Shown: piece after piece, positions 36,593 through 45,565 of the stretch
Numbering within the stretch: position 1 is the first letter of the stretch
Layout: every line of letters starts with the position of its first letter
DNA from: Glycocaulis abyssi
GTDB lineage: Bacteria; Pseudomonadota; Alphaproteobacteria; Caulobacterales; Maricaulaceae
Direction: 5' to 3'
NCBI RefSeq assembly: GCF_041429775.1
Contig: NZ_CP163421.1
Location: 2,257,001-2,321,000, forward strand
Length of the DNA: 64,000 nt
The notes under the pieces: generated by a model
Database searches by the model: none
The model's input: the letters and a program-made list of their open reading frames with translations, nothing else
What the model was told of the DNA's origin: nothing
Position numbers and translations under genes: made by a program

Positions 36593-38284
36593 CTACTCCC
36601 CCCGCCAGACCACTTCCCCGCCAATCACCGTCATCACGGGCCGGGCGTGACGCAGATCGAGATCCTCTGCCGTCATCAGATCCATGTCGAAGACGGAGAA
36701 GTCGGCGAGCATGCCGGGCGCGATTGTGCCCAGCTCCTCCTCGCGGAAGGCGGCCCAGGCCGCATTGCTGGTGAAAAGGGCTAGCGCCTCATCGCGTGAG
36801 AGCGCCTGTTCCAGATGCCAGGTCTCAAGGTCGGCAAAGCCATCAAGATCGCGCCGGACGGTTGCGGCATAGAACTCGATGCGGGCTTCCCCGCGCTCCA
36901 CCGGCGCATCAGACCCGCCCGCGATCACCGCGCCGCTATCTGTAATGTCCCGCCACGCATAGGCGCCCGACAGGCGCTGCGCGCCAAGCCGTGCAGGCGC
37001 AAAGTGCAGATCACCAATGGCGTGGGAGGGCTGCATGGAGGCGATAAGGCCAAGCTGCGAGATACGCGGCAGATCAGATGGGCTGACAACTTGCGTATGC
37101 TCGATGCGCCAGCGGGGCTGCGCAATCGCGCGTTCCTCAACCGGCACACGCCCGTAGGCCGCCTCCACCCAGTCCAGTACCGAGCGGTTGCCGAGATCGC
37201 CAATGGCATGGATGGCGAGCTGCACTCCGTCGCGCAGGGCATCATCCATCATCGCGCCCGCGGCGTCCGCCTGCATCAGCATCAGGCCGCGGTTGGCCGG
37301 ATCATCGGCATAAGGGTTGATAAGCGCCGCGCCGCGCGAGCCAAGCGCGCCGTCCGCATAGAGCTTTACTGCGCGCGCGGTAACCTGCCCTGATGCGTGC
37401 TGGCGCGGGGCGTTGGCGGCGACATCTGCGTAATCGCCCGGATTGGCCGACACATGGACGCGAAGGGCCAGCCGGCCCTCATCGGCGAGCCGTTCAAGGA
37501 TCGCCACATCGCGGTAGGGCACGCTCATATCGTGCACGCCCGTCCAGCCATAGCTGGCCATCACGCGCGCGCCCGCTTCGTAGATTTCCAACCGTTCGGC
37601 CTCTGTCGGCTCGCCCAGAAGCGCGCGGAACGGGGCCATGGCGGTGTCGATAATCATGCCGGTGGCCCGGCCATCCTCACCCCGCAAGATCGCCCCGCCA
37701 TCGGGATCAGGGGTTTCATCTGTCACGCCCGCCGCCTCTATCGCGGCACTGTTGGCGACCAGCGCATGACCGTCGGCCCGGATCAGGATGACGGGCCGGT
37801 CTGCCACCACCGCATCGAGATCACCGGCACCCGGAAAGCGCGCTTCCGGCCAGTGTGTCTCGATCCAGCCGCGCCCGAACACCACGCCTTCGCTGTTGGT
37901 ATCGGCATAGGCCGCGACCCGCGCCTGCAGGTCCGCGATGGAGGTGGTTTCCTCAAGGTTCAGCGTGCGCTCGCGCTGGCCGATCCCGATCAGGTGGGCA
38001 TGAGAGTCGGTAAAGCCCGGAAACATCGCCACGCCGCCAAGATCGACCGTTTCGGTGCCAGCATCGGTAAACTCTGCCAGCCCCGCCGCATCGCCCGCAT
38101 AGACGATCCGGCCATCGCGCACCGCGACAGCCTCCACCGTCGTCCCCAGCCCGGTATGGATGGTGCCGCCGGTGAAGATGCGCTCGGCCACCTCATTGGC
38201 GGCTTGCCCGTTTTCAGACGTGCCATTACAGGCCGCCAGAAGCCCCGCAGAAACGATAATCATGAGTGTGGTGCGACGTATCAT
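36593..38284 (-). CDS. Amidohydrolase family lipoprotein (YtcJ-like)
   Basis: The 563-residue protein has a lipoprotein signal ('MIIVSAGLLAACNG') and an amidohydrolase barrel of the YtcJ type: 'MFPGFTDSHAHLIG' (HxH metal ligands), 'ILIRADGHALVANSAAIEAAG', 'AIHAIGDLGNRSVLDW', 'RIEHTQVVSPSDLPRISQLG' and 'IAGGSDAPVE', then the closing beta domain 'GMLADFSVFDMD'. Relatives hydrolyse amide or similar bonds of unknown substrates. The ATG at 38284 follows GGGAGGG. It is convergent with cobT, with 4 bases between the stops. Confidence 0.93.
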   Translation of the reverse strand: MIRRTTLMIIVSAGLLAACNGTSENGQAANEVAERIFTGGTIHTGLGTTVEAVAVRDGRIVYAGDAAGLAEFTDAGTETVDLGGVAMFPGFTDSHAHLIGIGQRERTLNLEETTSIADLQARVAAYADTNSEGVVFGRGWIETHWPEARFPGAGDLDAVVADRPVILIRADGHALVANSAAIEAAGVTDETPDPDGGAILRGEDGRATGMIIDTAMAPFRALLGEPTEAERLEIYEAGARVMASYGWTGVHDMSVPYRDVAILERLADEGRLALRVHVSANPGDYADVAANAPRQHASGQVTARAVKLYADGALGSRGAALINPYADDPANRGLMLMQADAAGAMMDDALRDGVQLAIHAIGDLGNRSVLDWVEAAYGRVPVEERAIAQPRWRIEHTQVVSPSDLPRISQLGLIASMQPSHAIGDLHFAPARLGAQRLSGAYAWRDITDSGAVIAGGSDAPVERGEARIEFYAATVRRDLDGFADLETWHLEQALSRDEALALFTSNAAWAAFREEELGTIAPGMLADFSVFDMDLMTAEDLDLRHARPVMTVIGGEVVWRGE

Positions 38285-38332
38285 CTGGCCCTCCCGAAGC
38301 GCTTGGAAACGCAAGCTAGGCCGGTTGGCGGC

Positions 38333-38369
38333 AAAAAGAAAACGCCCGCCTCAAGCGAGACGGGCGTTT
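38333..38369 (-). terminator. Intrinsic terminator of rpmB
   Basis: AAACGCCCG and CGGGCGTTT pair (38340-38348 with 38361-38369), with a short inner stem. A T-rich tail follows on the minus strand, 28 bases after the rpmB stop. Confidence 0.85.
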
Positions 38370-38396
38370 GATCTTTCAAGGCAGGAGGAAGGGGGC

Positions 38397-38690
38397 TTAG
38401 GCCGCCGCTTCGCCTTGCGCCTTTTTCAGCTCGCGCTTCACTTTCAGCGCGCCAGCCGACAGGTTCTCATCGCGGGCTTTGAGCAGAAACGGGTCGAGAC
38501 CGCCCACATGGTCCACGCTGCGCAGGGCTTTCGCCGCGATGCGGAATTTGAACGCGCGGCCCAGAGCCTCCGACGCCAGCGTGACGTCGATCAGGTTCGG
38601 CAGGAAGCGCCGGCGGGTCTTGTTATTGGCGTGGGACACGTTGTTGCCCGACATTGGGCCGGTCCCGGTCAGTTCGCAGCGGCGCGCCAT
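38397..38690 (-). CDS. rpmB: 50S ribosomal protein L28
   Basis: The 97-residue protein starts '[33 protein letters not shown]', the L28 signature, and continues with '[25 protein letters not shown]'. L28 is a late-assembling large-subunit protein near the exit-site side. The ATG at 38690 is chosen as the true start; an open extension of 7 codons is not part of the family. It has its own terminator. Confidence 0.97.
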   Translation of the reverse strand: MARRCELTGTGPMSGNNVSHANNKTRRRFLPNLIDVTLASEALGRAFKFRIAAKALRSVDHVGGLDPFLLKARDENLSAGALKVKRELKKAQGEAAA

Positions 38691-38916
38691 GGCTTCCACC
38701 TTCTCTTGCAAAGTCGCGTTCAGGAATATCGTTACACGCCGGAGAAGCCTCCGGCGCGGGAGCGCGGGTGTTAGCCGAGAGGGCGCGCAACGTCAAGCCG
38801 GGCCTGTAGATGACGCCGGGTCAGGGTGTGCCTGCCACAACACTGCCGCGTTCATCGTGCAGACAGCTTGTGAACACGATACAATAGCGGCTGAAAACCC
38901 TGCTGGAGTGATCTTC

Positions 38917-39720
38917 ATGCGACTTAAAGCCCTTCTGGCCCTGACGGCTCTTGCGATCCTGCCCGCCCTGCCAGCCAGCGCGGACACCGGAACCCGGCTC
39001 GCCGCGCCGCCCGACAGCCTGTTTGTGCAGTATTCCGGCTCGTTCCTGATGATCCCGGTCGCGAACATCTCCATCAACGCCGTGTGGCCGGGCGAGACCT
39101 ATTCGGCGACCGCCACTTTCCAGTCCGGCGGGCTTTTGCGCTGGTTTGACGATACCAATATCGAGGCCGGTGTTTCCGGCTATGTCCGCGATGGCGGCCT
39201 TGACCCCTGGCGCTACCAGCACCTCAACCATGCCAGCGGCAAGGGGCGCATCGTGGCGGTTCACTTTGAGGACGGCATGGCCGTGCCGGATATCAACCCG
39301 CCCTTCGGCTCGATGGGCGATCCGGCCGCCAGCGATGAGGACCGTACCGGCGCCATCGACCCCATTTCGGGCATTCTCAACATGATGCTGAGCGCGCCCA
39401 TGGCCGCCAATGGCGAGCCCTGCTCTGGCAGCGTCCCGATCTTTGACGGGCGGGCACGCTATAATCTGCGGCTGGAAAATGGCGGTATGTCAGAAGTGTC
39501 CACGCGCGCCTATCGCGGCGCGGCGCTGGTCTGCCGGGCCTATGTGGAACCGATCAGCGGCTATGAGGAAGGCAAGCGCCCGACCGAGGAAGATACAAAC
39601 CGCCCGGTGACAATATGGATGGCCCAGCAGGGCGAAATATGGGTGCCGGTGCGCTATCGCGCCAATACCCGCATCGGCAATCTGACCATCAGCGCCACCC
39701 ATCTGCGTGTGGGCGGCTAG
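38917..39720 (+). CDS. DUF3108-family secreted protein
   Basis: The 267-residue product has a signal peptide ('LLALTALAILPALPASA') and a beta-rich domain of the DUF3108 type: 'LFVQYSGSFLMIPVANISINAVWPGETYSATATFQSGGLLRWF', 'GRIVAVHFEDG', 'SGILNMMLSAP' and 'VPIFDGRARYNLRLENGG'. The end is 'EIWVPVRYRANTRIGNLTISATHL'. Function is unknown; family members are periplasmic. GGAG lies upstream of the ATG. Its stop overlaps that of the convergent VapC gene by 4 bases. Confidence 0.86.
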   Translation: MRLKALLALTALAILPALPASADTGTRLAAPPDSLFVQYSGSFLMIPVANISINAVWPGETYSATATFQSGGLLRWFDDTNIEAGVSGYVRDGGLDPWRYQHLNHASGKGRIVAVHFEDGMAVPDINPPFGSMGDPAASDEDRTGAIDPISGILNMMLSAPMAANGEPCSGSVPIFDGRARYNLRLENGGMSEVSTRAYRGAALVCRAYVEPISGYEEGKRPTEEDTNRPVTIWMAQQGEIWVPVRYRANTRIGNLTISATHLRVGG

Positions 39721-40085
39721 GCGAGATCCACAGCCAGGCCGAGCCGGTCAAGGACCCGCGCCAGACGCTTGTCGCGGGTCCATAAGCCCTGCAGTGCTCC
39801 GAGCTTTGCCGACGCCGCAAGATGGGCATCCACATAACCAATGCCGCTACCGGCAAGGTCATACGCATCGATGAAGCGGCGCACTTCGCCGTCCGATGCC
39901 TGCGGCGCGGCCGGCAGGTTTTCCAGATCGGCCAGAATATCCGACCGGTCAGCCAGATTGCCCAGCGCCAGCTCACCGATGATGAAGGGATGGCACACGG
40001 CCTGACCATTCATCAGCAGGCCCGCCAGATGCGGTTCGCCGGAACGTAGATAGTCCACCCACACAGATGTGTCGACGAGGATCAA
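39717..40085 (-). CDS. vapC: VapC-family PIN toxin
   Basis: The 122-residue PIN protein has 'MILVDTSVWVDYLR' with the first Asp, 'IIGELALGNL' with the Glu, 'GYVDAHLAASAKLG' with the third acidic residue and 'LWTRDKRLARVLDRLG' with the fourth. It is of the VapC type that pairs with short ribbon-helix-helix VapB antitoxins. The active site is complete. It overlaps the antitoxin gene by 4 bases. Confidence 0.93.
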   Translation of the reverse strand: MILVDTSVWVDYLRSGEPHLAGLLMNGQAVCHPFIIGELALGNLADRSDILADLENLPAAPQASDGEVRRFIDAYDLAGSGIGYVDAHLAASAKLGALQGLWTRDKRLARVLDRLGLAVDLA

Positions 40086-40279
40086 GCCGGTTCGCCCTGC
40101 CGCCGGGGAACGGGCCGCAAGTCCGGCTGCGTCCCGCCCAGACGGGCCAGGCGGCGCGCGCTCTCGCGCTCGATCAGCGCCTTCATCGCCTCGCGGACAA
40201 GGGCTGCCCGCTCTTCAATGCCGGTGAGCTTCGCGGCTTTTTCAAGCAGCTGGTCGTCAAGATTTACGGTCGTGCGCAT
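40082..40279 (-). CDS. vapB: VapB-type ribbon-helix-helix antitoxin
   Basis: The 65-residue protein begins 'MRTTVNLDDQLLEKAAKLTGIEERAALVREAMKALIERE', a typical VapB DNA-binding ribbon-helix-helix. It ends in a basic, Pro-rich tail that would fold onto the toxin. GGGAG lies upstream of the ATG at 40279. The palindrome at 40309-40322 is well placed for autoregulation. Confidence 0.92.
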   Translation of the reverse strand: MRTTVNLDDQLLEKAAKLTGIEERAALVREAMKALIERESARRLARLGGTQPDLRPVPRRQGEPA

Positions 40280-40308
40280 GGCAGATCTCCCTTGATGAAC
40301 GCATATTA

Positions 40309-40322
40309 GCATCAAATGATGC
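40309..40322. promoter_or_regulatory. Operator palindrome of vapBC
   Basis: GCATCA and TGATGC form perfect arms around AA, 30 bases upstream of the vapB ATG. Its size and place match VapB operators. The functional role is inferred. Confidence 0.65.
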
Positions 40323-40398
40323 CAAAACCCATGCCTGCCATCGCCTCTTAAACCGGCCCGCGCTACGCCCTATCTTCGCAACAGAAAGCGAGGCGGTC

Positions 40399-43005
40399 AT
40401 GCGCACGCAAGGCGAGATCACGGCGGTTCTGGGCCCCACCAATACCGGCAAGACCCATCTTGCCCTGACGCGCATGCTGGGGCGCTCTTCCGGCGTGATG
40501 GGCCTGCCCTTGCGCCTGCTCGCCCGCGAGCTTTACGACCGCGTGGTCAAGGCCAAGGGACCGGGCGCGGCCGCCCTCATCACCGGCGAGGAAAAGATCG
40601 TGCCGAAAAGCGCACGCTATTTTCTGTGCACGGTCGAAGCCATGCCGCTCGATCTGCGCCCCGCCTTTCTGGCCATTGACGAGATCCAGCTCGCCGCCGA
40701 CCCGGATCGCGGCCATGTCTTCACCGACCGGCTGTTACATGCGCGCGGGAGCGAGGAGACCATGCTGCTGGGCGCTTCGACCATGGCGCCCATGCTCTCC
40801 CGGCTGGTACCCGATGCGCAAAGAGTGGAGCGTGAACGCTTCTCCACCCTCACCTATTCGGGGCCCAAAAAGATCGGCAAGCTGCCGCGCCGCTCCGCCA
40901 TCGTCGCCTTCTCCGCAGAAGATGTGTACGCCATTGCCGAGCTGATACGCCGCCAGCGCGGCGGGGCGGCTGTGGTGATGGGCGCGCTCTCCCCGCGCAC
41001 CCGCAATGCGCAAGTAGAGCTCTACCAGTCCGGCGAGGTGGACTATCTCATCGCCACTGACGCCATTGGCATGGGGCTCAACATGGATGTGGACCATGTC
41101 GCCTTTGCCGCCTTTTCTAAATTCGATGGGCATCGCCGCCGCCGCTTGCGCCCCGACGAGATAGGCCAGATTGCAGGACGCGCAGGCCGCTTCCGCTCTG
41201 ATGGCACATTTGGCGAGACGGGCGATGCGCGGGTTCTGGACGCCGAAACGATTGCGGCGGTGGAGAACCACGAATTTGCGCCCGTCTCAAAACTGACCTG
41301 GCGCAATGGCGCGCTGGACTTTTCCTCGCTGGAAGCCTTGCGCAATTCGCTGGCAAGACCATCCCCGGCCAAAGGGCTGGAGCGGGTGCGCGGCGCGCTG
41401 GACGAGCAGGTGCTCGAAACCCTGAGCGCGGACGCCGAAGTGCGCGGCTGGACGCGCGCGCACGGCGGGCTGGAAACCCTGTGGGATGTCTGCCGTATAC
41501 CCGATTTCCGCAAGACGACGGTGGACGAGCACGCCCGCCTGTCGCGCCAGATATATGCCTATCTGATGAGCCGGGAAGGCGTGCTGCCCGATGCCTGGCT
41601 GGAAGGCCAGCTGGCGCGCGTATCCGGTACGGCAGGCGATGTCGCGGTCCTCTCCCAGCGCCTGGCTCATGTGCGCACCTGGACCTATGCGGCCAACCGC
41701 CCCGGCTGGACCAGAGACCCTGCCCACTGGCAGGGGCGCACCCGCGAGGTGGAGGACGCGCTCTCCGACGCGCTGCACGAAGCCCTGATGACCCGCTTCA
41801 TCGACCGGCGCACCTCGGCGCTGGTCAAGGGCCTGCGCGAGAAGGCCGATCTGGCCGCAGGCGTGGACCATCGCGGCGAAGTAACCGTGGAGGGTCATTT
41901 TGTCGGCCGCCTCAAGGGTTTGCGCTTTTCAGCAGACCATGCGGGCGGGCCGCTGGCCCAGCGCGCGGTCACCGGCGCAGCCCTCAAAGCCGTTCGCCCG
42001 GAGATCAATCGCCGCCTCGGCGCGCTCGCCCGCGCAGACGCCGCCGATCTGGAGCTGGATAGCGATGGCTATCTGGTCTGGCAGGGCGAGCGGACGGGAA
42101 AGCTGGCACGATCGGCAGACCGGCTGAACCCGGATGTGGTGCTGGTCGGCGGGGAGCTTGGCGCTCCTGAAGCGGTCTCACGCGCCGCACAGCACCTGCA
42201 GCGCCACGTCGCCGGGGAAATATCGCGCTATCTGGGCCCGCTATTGAGGCTGAAGGATCATGGCGGCACCGGCGCCGGGCTGGACGGTCTGGCACGCGGC
42301 ATCGCCTGGCGGCTGGTGGAGGCGGGCGGGGCCACGCCGCGCCGCCAGCTCGCCGCCGATATCGCGCAACTTTCCGCCCATGAACGCCGGCAATTGCGCA
42401 GCGCCGGGGTGCGCATCGGCGAGCATGGCGTGTTCCTGCCCGCATTGTTGAAGCCGCGCGCGGCCAGCCTGAATGCACTGCTATGCGCGGTCCATTCCGG
42501 CGATGCAGACCAGCGCTTCCGGCCCCAGCCCGGACGCGTCTGCCTGCCCGCCCCGCCGGAGCGGAGCGAAACGGAGATCGCGGCGGCAGGCTATCTGGTC
42601 TGCGGATCGCTGGCGGTGCGCGTGGATATGCTCGAACGCCTCGCCGACGCCATTCGTGATGCCAGAAAATCCCATCCGCGCAGCTGGTTCGCGCTGGACG
42701 ACACCATGATGGCGCTGCTGGGCCTGCCCATGTCCGGGCTGGAAGAAATCGTGCGCGCGCTTGGCTATACCCGCGTCAGCAAGGCGGCAGGCAACACGCC
42801 GGACATGTGGGCGGCCAGCCGCAAGGCGCGGCGCAGCCCGCCTGAGAGCGCCCGCCCGCCTGCACCAGTAGACAGCGCCAGCCCATTTGCCCGGCTGGCC
42901 GAGCTGAGCCTGACGCCCGCGGCGGCCCGCCCGCGTCCGCGCGCATCGCACAAATCGCGCCGCAAACGCGCAAACACATCCGGCAAGGGAGCCAGACCCG
43001 CATGA
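40399..43005 (+). CDS. SUV3-like DExH RNA helicase
   Basis: The 868-residue protein is the bacterial relative of mitochondrial SUV3, the helicase of RNA degradation. It has 'VLGPTNTGKTHLALTRML' (Walker A), 'PLRLLARELYDRV', 'LAIDEIQLAADPDRGHVFTDRLL' (DEIQ), 'LLGASTM', 'DYLIATDAIGMGLNMDVDHVAFAAF' and 'QIAGRAGRF'. After the core the sequence is helical and ends in a Lys/Arg/Pro-rich tail. It overlaps the downstream S4 gene by 4 bases, an order common in alphaproteobacteria. A role in RNA decay or ribosome-linked processing is inferred from the family. Confidence 0.93.
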   Translation: MRTQGEITAVLGPTNTGKTHLALTRMLGRSSGVMGLPLRLLARELYDRVVKAKGPGAAALITGEEKIVPKSARYFLCTVEAMPLDLRPAFLAIDEIQLAADPDRGHVFTDRLLHARGSEETMLLGASTMAPMLSRLVPDAQRVERERFSTLTYSGPKKIGKLPRRSAIVAFSAEDVYAIAELIRRQRGGAAVVMGALSPRTRNAQVELYQSGEVDYLIATDAIGMGLNMDVDHVAFAAFSKFDGHRRRRLRPDEIGQIAGRAGRFRSDGTFGETGDARVLDAETIAAVENHEFAPVSKLTWRNGALDFSSLEALRNSLARPSPAKGLERVRGALDEQVLETLSADAEVRGWTRAHGGLETLWDVCRIPDFRKTTVDEHARLSRQIYAYLMSREGVLPDAWLEGQLARVSGTAGDVAVLSQRLAHVRTWTYAANRPGWTRDPAHWQGRTREVEDALSDALHEALMTRFIDRRTSALVKGLREKADLAAGVDHRGEVTVEGHFVGRLKGLRFSADHAGGPLAQRAVTGAALKAVRPEINRRLGALARADAADLELDSDGYLVWQGERTGKLARSADRLNPDVVLVGGELGAPEAVSRAAQHLQRHVAGEISRYLGPLLRLKDHGGTGAGLDGLARGIAWRLVEAGGATPRRQLAADIAQLSAHERRQLRSAGVRIGEHGVFLPALLKPRAASLNALLCAVHSGDADQRFRPQPGRVCLPAPPERSETEIAAAGYLVCGSLAVRVDMLERLADAIRDARKSHPRSWFALDDTMMALLGLPMSGLEEIVRALGYTRVSKAAGNTPDMWAASRKARRSPPESARPPAPVDSASPFARLAELSLTPAAARPRPRASHKSRRKRANTSGKGARPA

Positions 43006-43313
43006 CAGGGCCAGCCTCCGGTGATGAAGCGCCAGAGCGTATCCGCATTGATGTCTGGCTGTTTCGCGCCCGCTTCCTCAAATCACGCGCACTGGCCGCC
43101 GATCTCGTCAATCGCGGCCATGTCCGGCTGGAGCGGGGCGGCCAGATCGTCAAGATCGCCAAGGCCGCCCACCTCATCCAGCCCGGCGACATCCTCACCT
43201 TGCCGCTCAGACCGGCTCCTGCCCGCATCGAAATCTGTGCCACCGGCCACAGGCGCGGCCCGCCGGCAGAGGCACGCACGCTCTATCGCGCGCTGGATAT
43301 CGCAGGGCCGTGA
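43002..43313 (+). CDS. S4 RNA-binding domain protein (HslR-like)
   Basis: The 103-residue protein is an S4 domain: 'RIDVWLFRARFLKSRALAADLVNRGHVRLE' with the alpha-L RNA-binding helices, then 'KAAHLIQPGDILTLPL'. HslR-type proteins bind free 50S subunits carrying a nascent chain and help recycle them. Its ATG lies in the stop of the SUV3-like gene (ATGA), so the two are coupled. FdxA follows 79 bases later. Confidence 0.92.
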   Translation: MTGPASGDEAPERIRIDVWLFRARFLKSRALAADLVNRGHVRLERGGQIVKIAKAAHLIQPGDILTLPLRPAPARIEICATGHRRGPPAEARTLYRALDIAGP

Positions 43314-43392
43314 TTGACAAAACGGATCGCGGGTTCCATGTCCGGATCGCTGCCTGCCCGCCACCCGCGCCACCCGGAAACGCTACGCCGCC

Positions 43393-43734
43393 ATGACCTA
43401 TATCGTCACCGATGCCTGCATACGCTGCAAGTTCACCGATTGCGTGGAAGTCTGTCCGGTGGACTGCTTTTATGAAGGCGAGAACATGCTCGTCATTCAT
43501 CCCGACGAGTGCATTGATTGCGGCGTGTGCGAGCCGGAATGTCCTGTAGAGGCCATCAAGCCGGATACTGAAGATGAGGCCGACGGCAAGTGGCTGGCGC
43601 TGAATTCAAAATACGCCACTGAATGGCCCAACATTACAGTGCGCAAAGACGCGCCCGCAGATGCCGCTGAATTTGAGACCGTCACCGGAAAGCTGGACAA
43701 GTACTTTTCAGCCAAGCCGGGCTCCGGCGATTAA
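43393..43734 (+). CDS. fdxA: Ferredoxin FdxA
   Basis: The 113-residue protein has the seven-iron ferredoxin pattern: '[46 protein letters not shown]', supplying Cys for one [3Fe-4S] or [4Fe-4S] and one [4Fe-4S] cluster. A C-terminal helix follows, typical of the FdxA group. It is an electron carrier of undefined partner. The start '[12 protein letters not shown]' is fixed by homology. It is upstream of carD on the same strand. Confidence 0.96.
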   Translation: MTYIVTDACIRCKFTDCVEVCPVDCFYEGENMLVIHPDECIDCGVCEPECPVEAIKPDTEDEADGKWLALNSKYATEWPNITVRKDAPADAAEFETVTGKLDKYFSAKPGSGD

Positions 43735-43972
43735 CCTTGCCTTTACTATTATGGCCAACAGGTTAAACATTCGCAAACGCAGCAATTGAATTTCTGTCAC
43801 GATTGTGGTAGCTTGTGCGTCTTCGATAACCGCGCCTTAAGCGGACCCCTCAGGGAATTTGCGTTGATCTGATCTATTGTCTTTATCACCACTTCCCCGG
43901 TTTTCACCGGCGGGAGTGCTGTTGACAATTATCAGCCCTGAAGGTCCGTGCGCGCTGGCCAAGAGAGTGTCG

Positions 43973-44491
43973 ATGACCAAGAAAACCGCCAATGACAACA
44001 AGACCTTCAAAAAAGGTGATTACATCGTCTATCCGGCCCACGGCGTAGGCCGCGTGACCGGGGTGGAAAAGGAAACCGTGGCAGGCTTCGATATCGAGGT
44101 CTATGTCGTTTCCTTCGAGCAGGACAAGATGACACTGCGGGTGCCGACGGCGAAAGCCATCGCGTCGGGCATGCGCCCGCTGGCCAATGACAAGGTGCTG
44201 GCCGATGCCCTGAAAACCCTGCGCGGCAAAGCCAAGGTGAAGCGTACCATGTGGAGCCGCCGGGCCCAGGAATACGAAGCCAAGATCAATTCCGGCGACC
44301 TGATCTCCATTGCCGAGGTCGTGCGCGACCTTCACCGGCATGAAGACCAGCCCGAGCCGTCCTATTCCGAGCGTCAGCTTTATGAGTCTGCGCTGGACCG
44401 GATGGTGCGGGAAGTGGCGGCCGTGGAGAAGGTCGATCGCGACAAGGCGCTCGAAATCCTGTCCACCTCCCTGCAGAAAAAAGCCGCTTAA
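43973..44491 (+). CDS. CarD/CdnL-family RNA polymerase-binding regulator
   Basis: The 172-residue protein has an N-terminal Tudor-like RNA-polymerase-binding domain ('FKKGDYIVYPAHGVGRVTGVEKETVAGFDIEVYVVSFEQDKMTLRVPTAKA') and a helical DNA-binding C-terminus with the conserved Trp in 'KVKRTMWSRRAQEYEAKINSGD'. CdnL stabilises open promoter complexes at rRNA and growth genes in Caulobacter. The ATG at 43973 gives the family start; a frame open from 43877 is not conserved-looking. The 238 bases upstream hold its promoter. A terminator follows. Confidence 0.94.
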   Translation: MTKKTANDNKTFKKGDYIVYPAHGVGRVTGVEKETVAGFDIEVYVVSFEQDKMTLRVPTAKAIASGMRPLANDKVLADALKTLRGKAKVKRTMWSRRAQEYEAKINSGDLISIAEVVRDLHRHEDQPEPSYSERQLYESALDRMVREVAAVEKVDRDKALEILSTSLQKKAA

Positions 44492-44521
44492 GACACCGGG
44501 TTTCTCCTGATTGTCATGAAT

Positions 44522-44549
44522 CGCCCCGCCCTTGCCAGCGGGGCGTTTT
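44522..44549 (+). terminator. Intrinsic terminator of the carD-family gene
   Basis: CGCCCCGC pairs with GCGGGGCG (44522-44529 with 44538-44545) and is followed by TTTT. It lies 30 bases after the stop. Confidence 0.85.
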
Positions 44550-44609
44550 CATTTGGCCGGGCCGCAAGGGATGGGGCGCCTGCACGAGAATGAAGCGCGG
44601 ATGTGATCC

Positions 44610-44626
44610 GGTGAACGGCGTTCACC
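44610..44626. promoter_or_regulatory. Palindrome upstream of rpoH
   Basis: GGTGAACG and CGTTCACC form perfect 8-bp arms around one base, ending 45 bases before the rpoH ATG. It could be a repressor site or a hairpin in the leader. No matching regulator is known to me for this exact sequence. Confidence 0.55.
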
Positions 44627-44671
44627 GTAGAGGCTGACGAAACCGATGCCACCCTTGCCGGAGTTGCGTCC

Positions 44672-45565
44672 ATGTCCAGCCAGTCTTCCGCCCGCCGCAC
44701 TGCCGATCCCGACCGCCAGTTTTTGAAAACAGCCATGGCCGTGCCGCTGCTGGAACGCGAGGAAGAGTTGGCCCTTGCCACCGCCTGGCGCGAAGACGGC
44801 GACGAACAGGCCCTGCACACGCTCACCACCGCCTATATGCGCCTCGTCATCGCCATGGCGGCGCGCTTTCGCCAGTACGGCCTGCCTTTCGCTGATCTGG
44901 TGCAGGAGGGCAATATCGGCCTGATGCAGGCCGCCGCCCGGTTCGAGCCGGAGCGGGGCTTGCGCTTTTCCACCTATGCCAGCTGGTGGATACGTTCCTC
45001 GATCCAGGATTATGTCCTGCGCAACTGGTCCATCGTGCGCACCGGCACCACGGCGGCGCAAAAATCGCTCTTCTTCAATCTGCGCCGCCTGCGCGCCCTC
45101 ATCAGCGATGTCGGCGGCAGCGCCATGACGCCTGAAAACCGGGCCTATGTCGCCGAAGCGTTGAAAGTTGGCGAGGATGATGTCGATGCGATGGCCGCAA
45201 GACTGGCGGCGGTCGACCGCTCGCTGAACGCGCCCCTCGCAGAAGAGGGTGAGGGCGAGTGGCAGGATTTGCTGGCTGATGACCGGCCTGACCCGGAAAC
45301 AGCCGTGATGGAAAGCCGTGATACGGCCACCCGCCATCAATGGATCAGTGAGGCAATGAACAGGCTGAGCGAGCGCGAGCGCCACATCATCACAAAGCGC
45401 CGCCTCATCGAGGACAGCGTCACGCTCGAACAGCTCGGCGGGGAGCTCGGCATCTCCAAGGAACGCGTCCGCCAGATCGAGCATCAGGCCCTGATGAAGA
45501 TGAAAAAGTCTCTGATCGAGATTGCGGGCGACCCGGAAGAGGCCGGTCTCATCCCTGCCCTCTAG
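44672..45565 (+). CDS. rpoH: RNA polymerase sigma-32 (heat-shock) factor
   Basis: The 297-residue sigma factor has region 2 ('LVQEGNIGLMQAAARFEPERGLRFSTYASWWIRSSIQDYVLRNWSIVR'), the RpoH box 'QKSLFFNLRRLR' that marks this subfamily and controls turnover, and region 4 'LSERERHIITKRRLIEDSVTLEQLGGELGISKERVRQIEHQAL'. It directs transcription of chaperone and protease genes; hslU and the J-protein gene in this window are the kind of genes it usually serves. The start at 44672 fits the family length. Confidence 0.95.
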   Translation: MSSQSSARRTADPDRQFLKTAMAVPLLEREEELALATAWREDGDEQALHTLTTAYMRLVIAMAARFRQYGLPFADLVQEGNIGLMQAAARFEPERGLRFSTYASWWIRSSIQDYVLRNWSIVRTGTTAAQKSLFFNLRRLRALISDVGGSAMTPENRAYVAEALKVGEDDVDAMAARLAAVDRSLNAPLAEEGEGEWQDLLADDRPDPETAVMESRDTATRHQWISEAMNRLSERERHIITKRRLIEDSVTLEQLGGELGISKERVRQIEHQALMKMKKSLIEIAGDPEEAGLIPAL

